Assembly: GCF_026627505.1 (NCBI RefSeq)
Contig: NZ_JAPNLK010000003.1
Location: 64,840 to 128,839 of the forward strand
From: Streptomyces sp. H27-H5
GTDB taxonomy: Bacteria; Actinomycetota; Actinomycetes; Streptomycetales; Streptomycetaceae
Reading direction: 5' to 3'
DNA: 64,000 nt
Shown here: positions 47,282 through 55,704 of the stretch, piece after piece
Numbering within the stretch: the first letter of the stretch is position 1
Layout: each line of letters starts with the position of its first letter
The notes under the pieces: generated by a model
Databases searched by the model: none
What the model was told of the DNA's origin: nothing
The model's input: only the letters and a program-made list of their open reading frames with translations
Position numbers and translations under genes: made by a program

Positions 47282-48904
47282 ATGGGCATCGGGGAGAAAG
47301 CGGAACCGCCCCTCGGGGAGGAGCCGGCCGGTCCGGCCGACGCGATCGTCCCGCCGGCCGGACCGTCCGGGGGAATCGTTTCCGCCACGGAGGAACCGGC
47401 GGCCGGCGCCCCCGCACCGGGGCGCCCGAAGACCGTGGTCGTCGTCTCGCTGATGCTGACCATGAGCCTCGTCGCCCTCGACGCCGCCGTGGTCTCCACG
47501 GCCGTCCCCCAGATCGTCGGCGACCTCGGCGGCTTCGCCGTGTTCTCGTGGATCTTCGCCGGGTACGTCCTCGCCACCACCGTCTCGCTCCCCGTCTACG
47601 GCAAGCTGTCCGACACCCACGGCCGCAAGCCCGTGCTGATCTTCGGTACGGCCCTGTTCCTCGTCGGCTCCGTGCTCTGCGCGCTCGCCTGGAACATGCC
47701 GGCCCTCATCGCCTTCCGGATCATCCAGGGGCTGGGCGGCGGCGCCCTCCAGGGCACGGTCCAGACCCTCGCCGCCGACCTCTACCCGGGCCGGGAACGC
47801 CCCCGCATCCAGGCCCGGATGTCCGCGGTGTGGGCCGTGTCCGCCCTGGCCGGCCCGGCCGTCGGCGGCCTGATCGCCACGTACGCCGACTGGCGGTGGA
47901 TCTTCCTGGTCAACGGGCCGCCGGCCGCCGTGGCCCTGTGGTTCATCGCCCGCCACCTCGTCGAACCCGTACGCCCGCCCGGCCGCCGGGGGCCCGTCGA
48001 CTGGGCGGGCGCCCTCGGGGTCTTCGCCTGCGGCGGAGTGCTGCTCTTCGCCCTGGTGCAGGGCGGCGTCGCCTGGCCCTGGCTGTCGGCGCCCTCCCTG
48101 GGGCTGTTCGGCGCGAGCGCGCTGCTGGCCGCGGTGGTGGTCCGGGTGGAGCGCCGGGCCGCCGAACCGATCCTGCCCGGCTGGGTCTGGCGCCGCCGCA
48201 CCATCGCGGCCGTCAACCTCGCCATGGGCGCCCTCGGCCTGCTGATCGTCGCCCCGCAGGTGTTCCTGCCGATCTACGCCCAGAGCGTGTTGGGCCTCGG
48301 GGCCGTCGGCGCCGGGCTCCTCACCTCGGCGATGACCCTGACCTGGCCCCTCACCGCCGCCCTGTCCCAACACGTCTACCGGCGCGTCGGCTTCCGTGAC
48401 AGCGCCGTCCTCGGGGTGGGGATCGCCGCCTTGGCCCTGTTCGGCTTCACCCTGCTCCCGTACCCGGGCTCGGTGTGGCAGCCCGCACTGGTCATGCTGC
48501 TGCTGGGCGGCGCCCTCGGCCTGTTCCAACTGCCGCTGATCGTCGGGGTGCAGTCCACCGTCGGGTGGGCGGAACGGGGCACCACCACGGCCTCCGTGCT
48601 GTTCTCCCGACAGGTCGGCCAGAGCGTGGGAGCGGCCCTGACGGGGGCCGTCGCCAACGCCACCATGGCCGCCCGACTCGCGGACGCCCCCGTGGCGGGG
48701 CTGCCGGACCACCTGGACGACGTGTCGAAGGCCCTCGACCGGCCGGGACAGCTCCCGCCGGCCGCCGCCGACTACCTGCGGGAGGCCGTGGACGCCGCGG
48801 TGGACCACGTCTTCCTCGGCGCGACGGCCGCGGCGGTGGCGGCCCTGGTGGTGCTGCTCCTGGTCGCACCGCGGAAGTTCCCGGTCCTGCCCGACCAGCA
48901 GTAG
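47282..48904 (+). CDS. MFS drug exporter, DHA2 (EmrB/QacA) type
   Basis: The product is 540 residues. After a soluble N-terminal tail of about 45 residues, some fourteen hydrophobic segments follow. Family motifs are visible: motif D1 near LVALDAAVVSTAVPQIVGDLGG, motif A YGKLSDTHGRKPV, motif B AFRIIQGLGGGALQGTVQ, and motif C VSALAGPAVGGLIA, typical of drug-proton antiporters. It would export lipophilic toxic compounds or a secondary metabolite in exchange for protons. The ATG at 47282 follows GAAGGGGG. No TetR or MarR gene is adjacent. The wide upstream spacer contains a 16-base palindrome that may bind its regulator. Confidence 0.9.
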   Translation: MGIGEKAEPPLGEEPAGPADAIVPPAGPSGGIVSATEEPAAGAPAPGRPKTVVVVSLMLTMSLVALDAAVVSTAVPQIVGDLGGFAVFSWIFAGYVLATTVSLPVYGKLSDTHGRKPVLIFGTALFLVGSVLCALAWNMPALIAFRIIQGLGGGALQGTVQTLAADLYPGRERPRIQARMSAVWAVSALAGPAVGGLIATYADWRWIFLVNGPPAAVALWFIARHLVEPVRPPGRRGPVDWAGALGVFACGGVLLFALVQGGVAWPWLSAPSLGLFGASALLAAVVVRVERRAAEPILPGWVWRRRTIAAVNLAMGALGLLIVAPQVFLPIYAQSVLGLGAVGAGLLTSAMTLTWPLTAALSQHVYRRVGFRDSAVLGVGIAALALFGFTLLPYPGSVWQPALVMLLLGGALGLFQLPLIVGVQSTVGWAERGTTTASVLFSRQVGQSVGAALTGAVANATMAARLADAPVAGLPDHLDDVSKALDRPGQLPPAAADYLREAVDAAVDHVFLGATAAAVAALVVLLLVAPRKFPVLPDQQ

Positions 48905-48974
48905 ACCGCCCGGGTTGTCATGGCCCGAACGAATGGGCTATCTGTCTACCCACGGCCACCACCCGGGGGAACAC

Positions 48975-49817
48975 ATGACTTCCGCACTCTTCGCCCTGCT
49001 CTTACTGACGGCCCTGACCTGCCCCGTCGCCCTGCGACTGCGCCGCAACCCCGGCTTCGTCACCGGCCGCGACGGCCGGCTCTCCACCTCCACCACCCTG
49101 GCCCTGGCCTGGACGGTGATCCTGCTCTGGCTGCTGTTCACGATCCTCGCGTACGGGCTGACGGCCGGCGGCGGCGTCGACTGGTTCCAGGGCGAACACG
49201 GCCCGCTGTCCTCGCTGACCACGGTGTACCTGCCACTGCTCGGCGGCCCGTACGTGGCCCTCATCGCGGCGAAGACCGTCGTCGGGGTGCGCGTGGAGAA
49301 CGGCAGCATGGCCAAACCCGCCCCGAAGCCGACCCCCGGCGGCCGCCGACCCCTGCGCGACCTCATCGCGAACGACAGCGGCCGGACCGACCTGATGGAC
49401 CTCCAGTACGTCACCCTCAGCGCGGTCACGATGCTCTACGTCGTGCTGTTCTTCCTCTCGGACGTCGGCGGCGGGCTCCCCCGCCTCCCCTCGGAGATCT
49501 GGGCCCTGACCGGCGCCCCGGCGGGCGCCTACCTGGTGAACAAGATGGCCACCCGGGCCAACCCGGTGATCACCGACGTCGCCCTCGCCGACGGCGTCGT
49601 CACCGTGTCGGGCGGCGGCTTCCAGGACGCCCGGGTGAGCGTGGACGACACGGCCGTCCCCTCGACCCTGGACCCCACGACGTCCACCCTCACGGCCCCC
49701 CTCCCGGACGGAACCGCGCCCGCCTTCACCGTGGTGGTGACCTCACACGGCCTCAGGAGCGACCCGTACCACTACCCGCGCCCCGACTTCCCCGATCAGG
49801 CCCGGCGCCGCGCGTAG
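48975..49817 (+). CDS. Membrane protein with a TTA codon and IPT-like C-terminus
   Basis: The product is 280 residues. Four hydrophobic segments are visible: residues 2-17, 42-63 (TLALAWTVILLWLLFTILAYG), 78-98 (LTTVYLPLLGGPYVALIAAKT) and 145-165 (LSAVTMLYVVLFFLSDV). The C-terminal part (about 190-265) looks like a small beta-sandwich of IPT/TIG type (PVITDVALADGVVTVSGGGF, FTVVVTSHGLRSD). Codon 10 is TTA (49002-49004), the only in-frame TTA I found in the window, so translation should need the bldA tRNA. ATG at 48975 follows GGGGGA. The 3' end overlaps the convergent CGNR gene by 22 bases. The function is unknown. Confidence 0.78.
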   Translation: MTSALFALLLLTALTCPVALRLRRNPGFVTGRDGRLSTSTTLALAWTVILLWLLFTILAYGLTAGGGVDWFQGEHGPLSSLTTVYLPLLGGPYVALIAAKTVVGVRVENGSMAKPAPKPTPGGRRPLRDLIANDSGRTDLMDLQYVTLSAVTMLYVVLFFLSDVGGGLPRLPSEIWALTGAPAGAYLVNKMATRANPVITDVALADGVVTVSGGGFQDARVSVDDTAVPSTLDPTTSTLTAPLPDGTAPAFTVVVTSHGLRSDPYHYPRPDFPDQARRRA

Positions 49818-50353
49818 TAGCGGGCCACCCGCGCCCGGTTCCCGCACGCGCCCGCCACGCACCACCGCCGCCGCGGGTGCGCCGGGAGGAACAGCAGCAC
49901 GCACTCCGCCCCCTCGCACTCCCGCACCTCCCCCACCCGCGGCCCGGTGAGCAGTTCCGCCACCGCCTCGGCGAGTTCCGCCGCGAGGCGCGCCGCCGGG
50001 TCGGCGGCCGGGCGCCGGCGATCGGCCGCCAGCCCGGCCCCGGCGGTCCAGGTCAGCTCCCGGTGGGCGGGGGCGCCCGCCAGGGCGGCGTTCAGCACGC
50101 GCAGCGCGTCGACCGGCGGCCGCTCACCGCCCCGTACGGCGGCCAACGCGGCCCGCGCCGCCTCCCGTACCGCGACCACCGCGGCCACCTCGGCCTCCCC
50201 GACCCCGCCGGCGACCGACCCCAACCGCCCGTCCTGTTCGGCCAACCACCCGGACAGGCCCTCGGGTTCGGCGATGAGGTCCCCGTCGGCGGGACGGGTG
50301 TTCAGCAGGTCGAGCGCGAGGTGCTCGCCGATCAGCGGAAAGTTCACAGTCAC
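49796..50353 (-). CDS. CGNR zinc-finger (ABATE domain) transcriptional regulator
   Basis: The product is 185 residues. The N-terminal ABATE (stress-induced) domain reads FPLIGEHLALDLLNTRPADG, then DLIAEPEGLSGWLAEQDG. The C-terminal CGNR zinc finger carries CEGAECVLLFLPAHPRRRWC and GACGNRARVARYYARR with its conserved cysteines. Such proteins are predicted DNA-binding regulators. The GTG start lies directly after a TAGCAT -10 candidate with seven intervening bases, suggesting a leaderless transcript. It diverges from an alpha/beta hydrolase across a spacer with three CTAATG-type half-sites, probably its own operators. Confidence 0.88.
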   Translation of the reverse strand: MTVNFPLIGEHLALDLLNTRPADGDLIAEPEGLSGWLAEQDGRLGSVAGGVGEAEVAAVVAVREAARAALAAVRGGERPPVDALRVLNAALAGAPAHRELTWTAGAGLAADRRRPAADPAARLAAELAEAVAELLTGPRVGEVRECEGAECVLLFLPAHPRRRWCVAGACGNRARVARYYARRRA

Positions 50354-50357
50354 ACAG

Positions 50358-50410
50358 CTAATGCTACCCAATCCCCTTGACCCATTAGCCCTGCTCCCCG
50401 AGACTAATGG
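50358..50410. promoter_or_regulatory. Divergent CGNR/hydrolase control region
   Basis: CCATTAG (50382-50388) and CTAATGG (50404-50410) form a perfect inverted repeat, and a third copy CTAATG lies at 50358-50363. TTGACC (50377-50382) may serve as the plus-strand -35. The repeats sit on both promoters, which fits autoregulation by the CGNR protein. Confidence 0.55.
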
Positions 50411-50434
50411 AACAAGCACCCCAGGAGGCATGTG

Positions 50435-51295
50435 ATGACCGTGGCCCGCATCCAGCACCGCACCGTCGACGTGGACGGCGTCACCGTCGCCTACCGCGAG
50501 AGCGGCCCGGCCGACGCCCCCGTACTGCTGCTCCTGCACGGCTTCCCGACCTCCTCCCACCAGTTCACCCGCCTCATGGACGCCCTGGCCGACACCCCGT
50601 ACCGGCTCATCGCCCCCGACTATCCCGGCTTCGGCCGGACCGAGACCCCGAACGGGTTCACGTACTCCTTCGACCGGCTCGCGGACATCGTCGAGGGCTT
50701 CACCGACGCCCTCGCCCTGGACCGCTTCGCGCTGTACGTCTTCGACTTCGGCGCCCCGGTCGGCCTGCGGGTCGCCGCGCGGCGACCGGAGCGGGTGACG
50801 GGCCTCATCGTGCAGAACGGCAACGCGTACGAGGAGGGACTGTCGGACGCGGCCCGCGAGTTCGCCGGGCTGCGCCGGGAGGTCCCCGGCGACGAGGAGA
50901 AGGTCCGCGGACTGTTCACCGAGGAGGGCACCCGCTTCCAGTACGAGACCGGGGTCGCCGACACCGCGCTGATCTCCCCGGACTCCTGGACCCTGGACCA
51001 ACACCACCTCGCCCGCCCCGGCCGCGCGGACGCCCAGGCCGACCTGGCCTTCGACTACGCGTCGAACTTCGCCCACTACCCCGCCTGGCAGGCATGGCTC
51101 CGCTCGGCGCGACTCCCCGTCCTGGTCCTCTGGGGCGCGGGCGACCCCTTCTTCACCCCGGCCGGAGCCAAGGCGTACCTGCGGGACGTGCCGGACGCGG
51201 AGGTACACGTCATCGAGGGCGCGGGCCACTTCGCCCTGGAAACCCACCTCCCCACCATCGCCCCCCTGATCGCGGCCTTCCTCCCCACCCTCTGA
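50435..51295 (+). CDS. Alpha/beta hydrolase, epoxide hydrolase/haloalkane dehalogenase-like
   Basis: The product is 286 residues. The oxyanion motif LLLHGFPTSSHQF is near residue 36, the substrate-access segment YPGFGRTETP near 66, and the nucleophile elbow VFDFGAPVGLRVA near 107. The nucleophile is thus Asp (DxG pattern) rather than Ser, as in epoxide hydrolases and dehalogenases. The catalytic His lies in EGAGHFALETH. The substrate is unknown. ATG at 50435 is best placed after AGGAGG; the upstream ATG at 50430 runs into a stop. It is probably controlled by the divergent CGNR regulator. Confidence 0.87.
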   Translation: MTVARIQHRTVDVDGVTVAYRESGPADAPVLLLLHGFPTSSHQFTRLMDALADTPYRLIAPDYPGFGRTETPNGFTYSFDRLADIVEGFTDALALDRFALYVFDFGAPVGLRVAARRPERVTGLIVQNGNAYEEGLSDAAREFAGLRREVPGDEEKVRGLFTEEGTRFQYETGVADTALISPDSWTLDQHHLARPGRADAQADLAFDYASNFAHYPAWQAWLRSARLPVLVLWGAGDPFFTPAGAKAYLRDVPDAEVHVIEGAGHFALETHLPTIAPLIAAFLPTL

Positions 51296-51311
51296 CCGAG
51301 TCGCGCGAAGC

Positions 51312-51371
51312 GCCCCCGGCTCCGCCGGGCTTCCGGGGCTCCGCCCCGCGCCTCAAACGCCGGCGGGGCTG
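51312..51371. repeat. Streptomyces-type palindromic intergenic element
   Basis: Two short stem-loops, CCCGGC-TCC-GCCGGG and CGGGGC-TCC-GCCCCG (51334-51348), are followed by CCTCAAACGCCGGCGGGGCT. This arrangement is familiar from many Streptomyces intergenic regions and may act as a terminator for the convergent genes on each side. Confidence 0.6.
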
Positions 51372-51404
51372 GATTGGCCGGACCGGCCCACCGCCCGGCC
51401 AGGG

Positions 51405-52301
51405 CTACGGTCCCGCCGGCGCCCTCCCCGTAAGCGCCGCCAGGCTCGCCCGTACGTGGTTCATGTGCGCCCGCATCTCGTCCTGCGCCTCCTCGTGCTC
51501 CCGCAGGACCCGTTCCGTCTCCCGCCCGACCCGTTCCTCCCGCACCCGCGCCTGCGCCAGCACCTCCGACGCCCGGGCCTCGGCGTCCTCCTGCCCGTGC
51601 CGCGCCGACTCCTCCGCCTCGGCGAAGGCCCGCCGCGCGTCCGCCAGCCGCGCCTCGGCGTGGCGTTCCAGCTCCGCGTTCCGGGCTTCCAGTTCGGCTT
51701 CCCGCGCCGCCAGTTCGCGTTCGGCCGCGTCCCGGCGGTCCGCGTGTTCCTGCTCGCGTTCCGCCAGCAGTTCCTCCGACCGGCGGCGCGTCTCGACGAG
51801 GGAGGCGTGCGCGTCCGACCGCCAGGCCGCCGCGTCGTCCCGGGCCTCGCCCAGGGCGTCGTCCGCCTCGCGGCGCGCCCGCAGCAGTCCTTGTCGGGCC
51901 CGGACCTCCGTCTGTTCCCGTACCGCTTCCGCGTCCTGCCGCGCCAGTTCGGTCACCCGGTCCGCGTGTGCCTCGGCGGCGCCCTGGGTGGCGAACACGT
52001 CGGCGCGCGCGTCCGCGCGTACGCAGTCCGCCTCCTCCTGTGCGAGCAGCAGGATCCGCCGGGCCCGTTCGCTCAGGTCGTCGTACGTCTGCGGGGTCAG
52101 CGTGGCGACCTGCTCGCGCAGCCGCTCCGCCTCCGTCTCCATCTGCTTGGCCAGGACGGTCAACCGTGCCACTCGCTCCCAGGCCTCGTCCCGGCTGCCC
52201 GACAGGCGCACGAGGTACCGGTCGACCTCTTCCGGCCGGTAACCGCGGCCGCGCACGGTCGCCAAACCCTGGGGACCGTGAGGTGACATGGGTGCACTCA
52301 T
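51405..52301 (-). CDS. Long coiled-coil protein, DivIVA/FilP-like
   Basis: The product is 298 residues, almost entirely Glu-, Arg- and Ala-rich coiled coil. The N-terminus (TVRGRGYRPEEVDRYLVRLSGS) matches the DivIVA-type N-terminal signature RGYxxxEVDxYL. Heptad-rich segments follow, such as METEAERLREQVATLTPQTY, ERARRILLLAQEEADCVRAD and RREADDALGEARDDAAAW. The family includes actinobacterial proteins annotated as cellulose-binding or cytoskeletal, and polarity proteins such as Scy and FilP. A role in polar scaffolding is an inference from architecture. The ATG at 52299-52301 begins MSAPMSPHGPQG. It is separated from the upstream toxin-type cluster by a 20-bp stem-loop. Confidence 0.82.
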   Translation of the reverse strand: MSAPMSPHGPQGLATVRGRGYRPEEVDRYLVRLSGSRDEAWERVARLTVLAKQMETEAERLREQVATLTPQTYDDLSERARRILLLAQEEADCVRADARADVFATQGAAEAHADRVTELARQDAEAVREQTEVRARQGLLRARREADDALGEARDDAAAWRSDAHASLVETRRRSEELLAEREQEHADRRDAAERELAAREAELEARNAELERHAEARLADARRAFAEAEESARHGQEDAEARASEVLAQARVREERVGRETERVLREHEEAQDEMRAHMNHVRASLAALTGRAPAGP

Positions 52302-52362
52302 CCTGAAGCGCCTCTCTCGCGGGGATTCCTGTCAAGGATGCGTCATTTGCGAGCAGAAGCCG

Positions 52363-52409
52363 GAATGGCCGGGCCGGAACCCCGTTCGAGGGTTCCGGCC
52401 CGGCCATTC
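52363..52409. terminator. 20-bp perfect stem-loop terminator
   Basis: GAATGGCCGGGCCGGAACCC (52363-52382) pairs perfectly with 52390-52409 around a 7-base loop, 16 bases beyond the stop of the minus-strand deaminase gene. Confidence 0.85.
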
Positions 52410-52424
52410 ACACCGACCCTCGGG

Positions 52425-54701
52425 TCAGAGGAGTCCGTCCCACATCTGTTCCAGCAGCACCGACCACCAGCTCTCCGGCGATGCCAGCGCCGCGCTGTCG
52501 AGGCCCGCCAGATTCGTCTGGAAATCGACCGTCCAGCGTCCCGCCTGCTCGGGCGTCAGGTGCTGGCGCAGCCGCCACATGTGCCCCAGCATCGCCAGCG
52601 ACCGCACGAACTGCGGCAGGCTGGAGTTGACGAACTGCGGCGGTACCGGCGCACCGCCCGGCCCGGCCTCCACCGGGACCGCCACGATGTGCGCCGTCCC
52701 GTACTGCACGCAGAGCGCCTTGCCGAAGTCGCTTCCGACGACGAGGTACGAGCCCGCGTCCGACGCCGGCTGCACCTGCCGCTGCGCCGCCAACTCGGCG
52801 AGTGTCGGCACCGGCTGGCCGGGCACGGCCTGCGCCCAGAAGAACGGGCCGAAGTCCACCGGCAGTCCCGACCACATGAGGGTCTGCGCCACGATCTCCG
52901 GCACGCCCTGTCGGGACACGGCCCGCTGGTCGAAGCGGAACACGCCCTGCGGGCCGAACGCCCCGGCCAGCTCCTGGGCGATCGCGTCCAACGGGATCGC
53001 CGGCTGGAGCGGGACCTGCGGCAGCGGGGCCCGTACCGGTGCGGGGCGCGCCGGACCGTCCGCCACCTGGTGGAGTTCGCTCTGGTGGGTGATGAGGTGG
53101 CGCATGCCCTGCTGACGGCTCGCGTGGTCCGTTCCGTACGGGGCCACGCTCGTGATCCGGACCTGGGGCCAGGTCTCGCGGATCATCCGCGCGCAGTAGC
53201 CGCCGGGCAGCTCGCAGGACCCCAACTCCGTGTGTAGTTCCAGCACCTGCTGCGGCGGCACGTTCATGGCGCGCAGCTCGTGCAGGATCTGCCACTCGGG
53301 GTGCGGGGTGCCGGGCGCCGAGCGGCGGATCAGCTGCTGCTCGGAGCCGTCGGGCGCGCGGTAGCGCAGCACGGCCTGGTAACCGGGGCCGACGGTGGGC
53401 ACGCCGGACGCGGCGGGCGCCGGTGCCATGGGCTGCGGCGCCGGACCGACGGGCGCGCCGGGCGGACCGGGCGGCTGGGGTGCGCCGGGGCCGGCGAGCA
53501 TCGTCGCGGCGTGGTGCGGCGTCCCGCCCCCGGGAGTACCGGGAGCCCCGGGCGCGCCGGGAGGCCTCGGCGGCTGTACGACGGCCGGACCCGCCAACAT
53601 CGTCGCGGCATGGTCGATCCCCGCGCCGGAAGAACCGGCGGAACCGGAACCACCGGGCGCACCCGGAGCCCCGGGCGGACCCGGAGGCGTCGGCGCACCC
53701 GGACCCGCCGGACCCACACCCGGACCCGCGAGCATCGTCGCGGCATGGTCCACCCCACCACCGGGCGCACCCGGCGGTCGCGGCGGGACGGGCGGCTGTC
53801 CGGGAGCGGAGGCTCCGGGCGCTCCGGGCGGCCCGGGCGGGCTCACGGACGCGCCCGAACCCGGCCGGGAGAGCTGGGCCTTGCTCGTCGGCGCGTCGGC
53901 GATGTCACCCGCGTCCGGCCCGTGCCCCAGGGCGGGCACGACCGCGGTCCGCGGCAGCCGGCTGCCACCGGCCATGAGCTGTGTCTGCGCGTCGGGGGCC
54001 GCCGCGGCCGGCGCGTCCTCCAGGTCCGACCCGGACAGCGGCGGCGCGAACACCGTCGCCGGCAGGGGTACGGAGCCCTCGTCCGCGCCGGAGTTCACAT
54101 CGGTGCCGGCCCACGGCGTGGCCCCGACCGGGACCCCGTCGTTGGCGGTCGGCTCGTACGGGACCTCGCCGCCGCGCCGCAACGGCACGACGTCGCCGGG
54201 GGCGTCCGGCGCCGGGGTGGCGGGAGCGGAAGGGCTCCCGAGCGCGTCGACGGACTCCGCCGGAGCGGCTCCCCCATCCGACGACGGGCCCGCGTCCGAC
54301 GAGGCCTCGGCCGGTGCCCGCGGGATCCCCGCACGGTCCGCCGCCTCCTGCAACCACTCGGGGGGGCTCAGCATGAACGAGGTCTGTTCCGAGTCGATCC
54401 GCGGCGGCGGAACCGAAGCCTCCGAGCCCGCCGGAGCGGTCGCGGCCCCGTACTCCTCCTCGTACCGCCGGATCACCTCACCCACCGGCAGCCCCGGCCA
54501 CAGCGTCACCTCACCGCTGTCCCGCGCGATGACCAGCCGCTGCCGGCCGCCACCGGACACCGGACCGGCCGCCCGGTCCTCGGCCCACACCACGAAGCCC
54601 AGCCCGAACTCCCGCACCCGCACCTCACGGTGCTGGTACGCGGGCACGTCCCCGTTGATCCACTCCTCGGCGCGTTCCTGCGCCTGTGCGAACGTCACCA
54701 T
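52425..54701 (-). CDS. YrhB-linker-deaminase-SUKH multidomain protein
   Basis: The product is 758 residues. Residues 1-90 match the YrhB/Imm35-like domain (TFAQAQERAEEWINGDVPAY, then EFGLGFVVWAEDRAA). A Pro-, Gly- and Ala-rich linker spans about 90-440 and carries three copies of HAATMLAGP at about residues 316, 361 and 396. Residues 465-545 look like a toxin-type nucleotide or nucleic-acid deaminase: HPEW supplies an HxE motif and SCELPGGYC the paired zinc cysteines. Residues 550-758 resemble a SUKH-4 immunity domain (FRFDQRAVSRQGVPEIVAQT, YLVVGSDFGKALCVQY, FVNSSLPQFVRSLAMLGHMW). There is no signal peptide. Toxin-type and immunity-type domains lie in one chain. It follows the WHH-SUKH gene by seven bases, so the two form an operon. 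Domain assignments are by pattern, not search. Confidence 0.75.
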   Translation of the reverse strand: MVTFAQAQERAEEWINGDVPAYQHREVRVREFGLGFVVWAEDRAAGPVSGGGRQRLVIARDSGEVTLWPGLPVGEVIRRYEEEYGAATAPAGSEASVPPPRIDSEQTSFMLSPPEWLQEAADRAGIPRAPAEASSDAGPSSDGGAAPAESVDALGSPSAPATPAPDAPGDVVPLRRGGEVPYEPTANDGVPVGATPWAGTDVNSGADEGSVPLPATVFAPPLSGSDLEDAPAAAAPDAQTQLMAGGSRLPRTAVVPALGHGPDAGDIADAPTSKAQLSRPGSGASVSPPGPPGAPGASAPGQPPVPPRPPGAPGGGVDHAATMLAGPGVGPAGPGAPTPPGPPGAPGAPGGSGSAGSSGAGIDHAATMLAGPAVVQPPRPPGAPGAPGTPGGGTPHHAATMLAGPGAPQPPGPPGAPVGPAPQPMAPAPAASGVPTVGPGYQAVLRYRAPDGSEQQLIRRSAPGTPHPEWQILHELRAMNVPPQQVLELHTELGSCELPGGYCARMIRETWPQVRITSVAPYGTDHASRQQGMRHLITHQSELHQVADGPARPAPVRAPLPQVPLQPAIPLDAIAQELAGAFGPQGVFRFDQRAVSRQGVPEIVAQTLMWSGLPVDFGPFFWAQAVPGQPVPTLAELAAQRQVQPASDAGSYLVVGSDFGKALCVQYGTAHIVAVPVEAGPGGAPVPPQFVNSSLPQFVRSLAMLGHMWRLRQHLTPEQAGRWTVDFQTNLAGLDSAALASPESWWSVLLEQMWDGLL

Positions 54702-54708
54702 CGCGCCG

Positions 54709-55704
54709 TCACCCCTCCACCGGCGCGGAACCCGCCACCGGAACCGAACGAGCGAATCCGCCGTCCACCATCAGACCGGCCACCGTCTCCAGCTCCGGCG
54801 GGTTACCCGCCAAACGTTCGAGAAAGGCGTCGAAATCGGCACCGCACGGCAGCAACAGTCGCTCCACGCGCTCCTGCACCGACCAGCCGTCCCGGTCGCG
54901 CGCGTCGTCGTACGGAGAGAACCACACGGAGCCGATCCCCTCGCCCTTCACCTTCACCGCGAGCAGACCGCCCTGCGCGAAGGCCACGCACAGGTAGTCC
55001 TTCGTCAGGTGGTCCCGCAGACACTTGTTGACGTAGACGAGGTCGTTGACCGCCGCTTCCTCGCGCACCGTGAAGAACGGCTGGTCGACCAGCACCCCGA
55101 GGTCCACGTCCAGGCCCCCGCCCACCGGCGCGCAGCCGCCCGCCGCCTTCAGGAACGACCGGTACGCCTCCGGCAGCCGGTAGCCGAGGTCCTCCTCGAC
55201 GCCCTGCACCTGCTGCTCGGACACCGACACCACCGTCTTCGGCAGCCCCAGGTGCGCCGGGCGCACTTCCTGGAGGGGTCGCGTGCCGCGCTTCTCGTGG
55301 TCCACGGGCGCCGTCGCCAGGCCCGCGTGGTGCCGCAGCAGCGCCTTCACCTCGACGGGGACCAGCTCCATCCGCCGCGAACCGGCCACGTGGTGCCAGG
55401 TCCATCCGTGCGGGGTCGCCACCGGGCCGACGGTGTCCCACAGCTCGTGGCCCGCCTCCCGCATCGCCGCGTTGGCGGACACGTAGTCCGTCAGGCGCAG
55501 CTCGTCCACGCCGAAGCCCTCCGGCGGCTCGGCGATCTCCACCGCGGCGCGCGCGTAGGGCGAGAAATCGGGATGCCCGTCCCCGCTGATCCGTACTCCG
55601 TGGGGATGCCGAGCGGCCCGGACCGGGTCCGGGAAATGCACGACCTGCCCCGAGTAAGCGGCGTTGGGTGGCGCGGCCTGCTGCCCGAGCCGACCTGTCG
55701 TCAT
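54709..55704 (-). CDS. WHH-type nuclease and SMI1/KNR4 (SUKH) fusion protein
   Basis: The product is 331 residues. The N-terminal half holds DFSPYARAAVEIAEPP and WTWHHVAGSRRMELVPVEV, with WHH at residues 103-105, then RHHAGLATA. This is the WHH/HNH-endonuclease VII pattern used by many contact-dependent toxins. The C-terminal half (about 160-310) is a SUKH (SMI1/KNR4) domain: VSEQQVQGVEEDLGYRLPEA, YRSFLKAAGGC, then VNKCLRDHLTKDYLCVAFAQ. SUKH proteins normally neutralise toxins of this kind, so this appears to be a nuclease-immunity fusion. It is the first gene of a two-gene operon and diverges from a YwqJ deaminase gene across 241 bases. A residual or regulatory nuclease domain is possible. 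Confidence 0.78.
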   Translation of the reverse strand: MTTGRLGQQAAPPNAAYSGQVVHFPDPVRAARHPHGVRISGDGHPDFSPYARAAVEIAEPPEGFGVDELRLTDYVSANAAMREAGHELWDTVGPVATPHGWTWHHVAGSRRMELVPVEVKALLRHHAGLATAPVDHEKRGTRPLQEVRPAHLGLPKTVVSVSEQQVQGVEEDLGYRLPEAYRSFLKAAGGCAPVGGGLDVDLGVLVDQPFFTVREEAAVNDLVYVNKCLRDHLTKDYLCVAFAQGGLLAVKVKGEGIGSVWFSPYDDARDRDGWSVQERVERLLLPCGADFDAFLERLAGNPPELETVAGLMVDGGFARSVPVAGSAPVEG

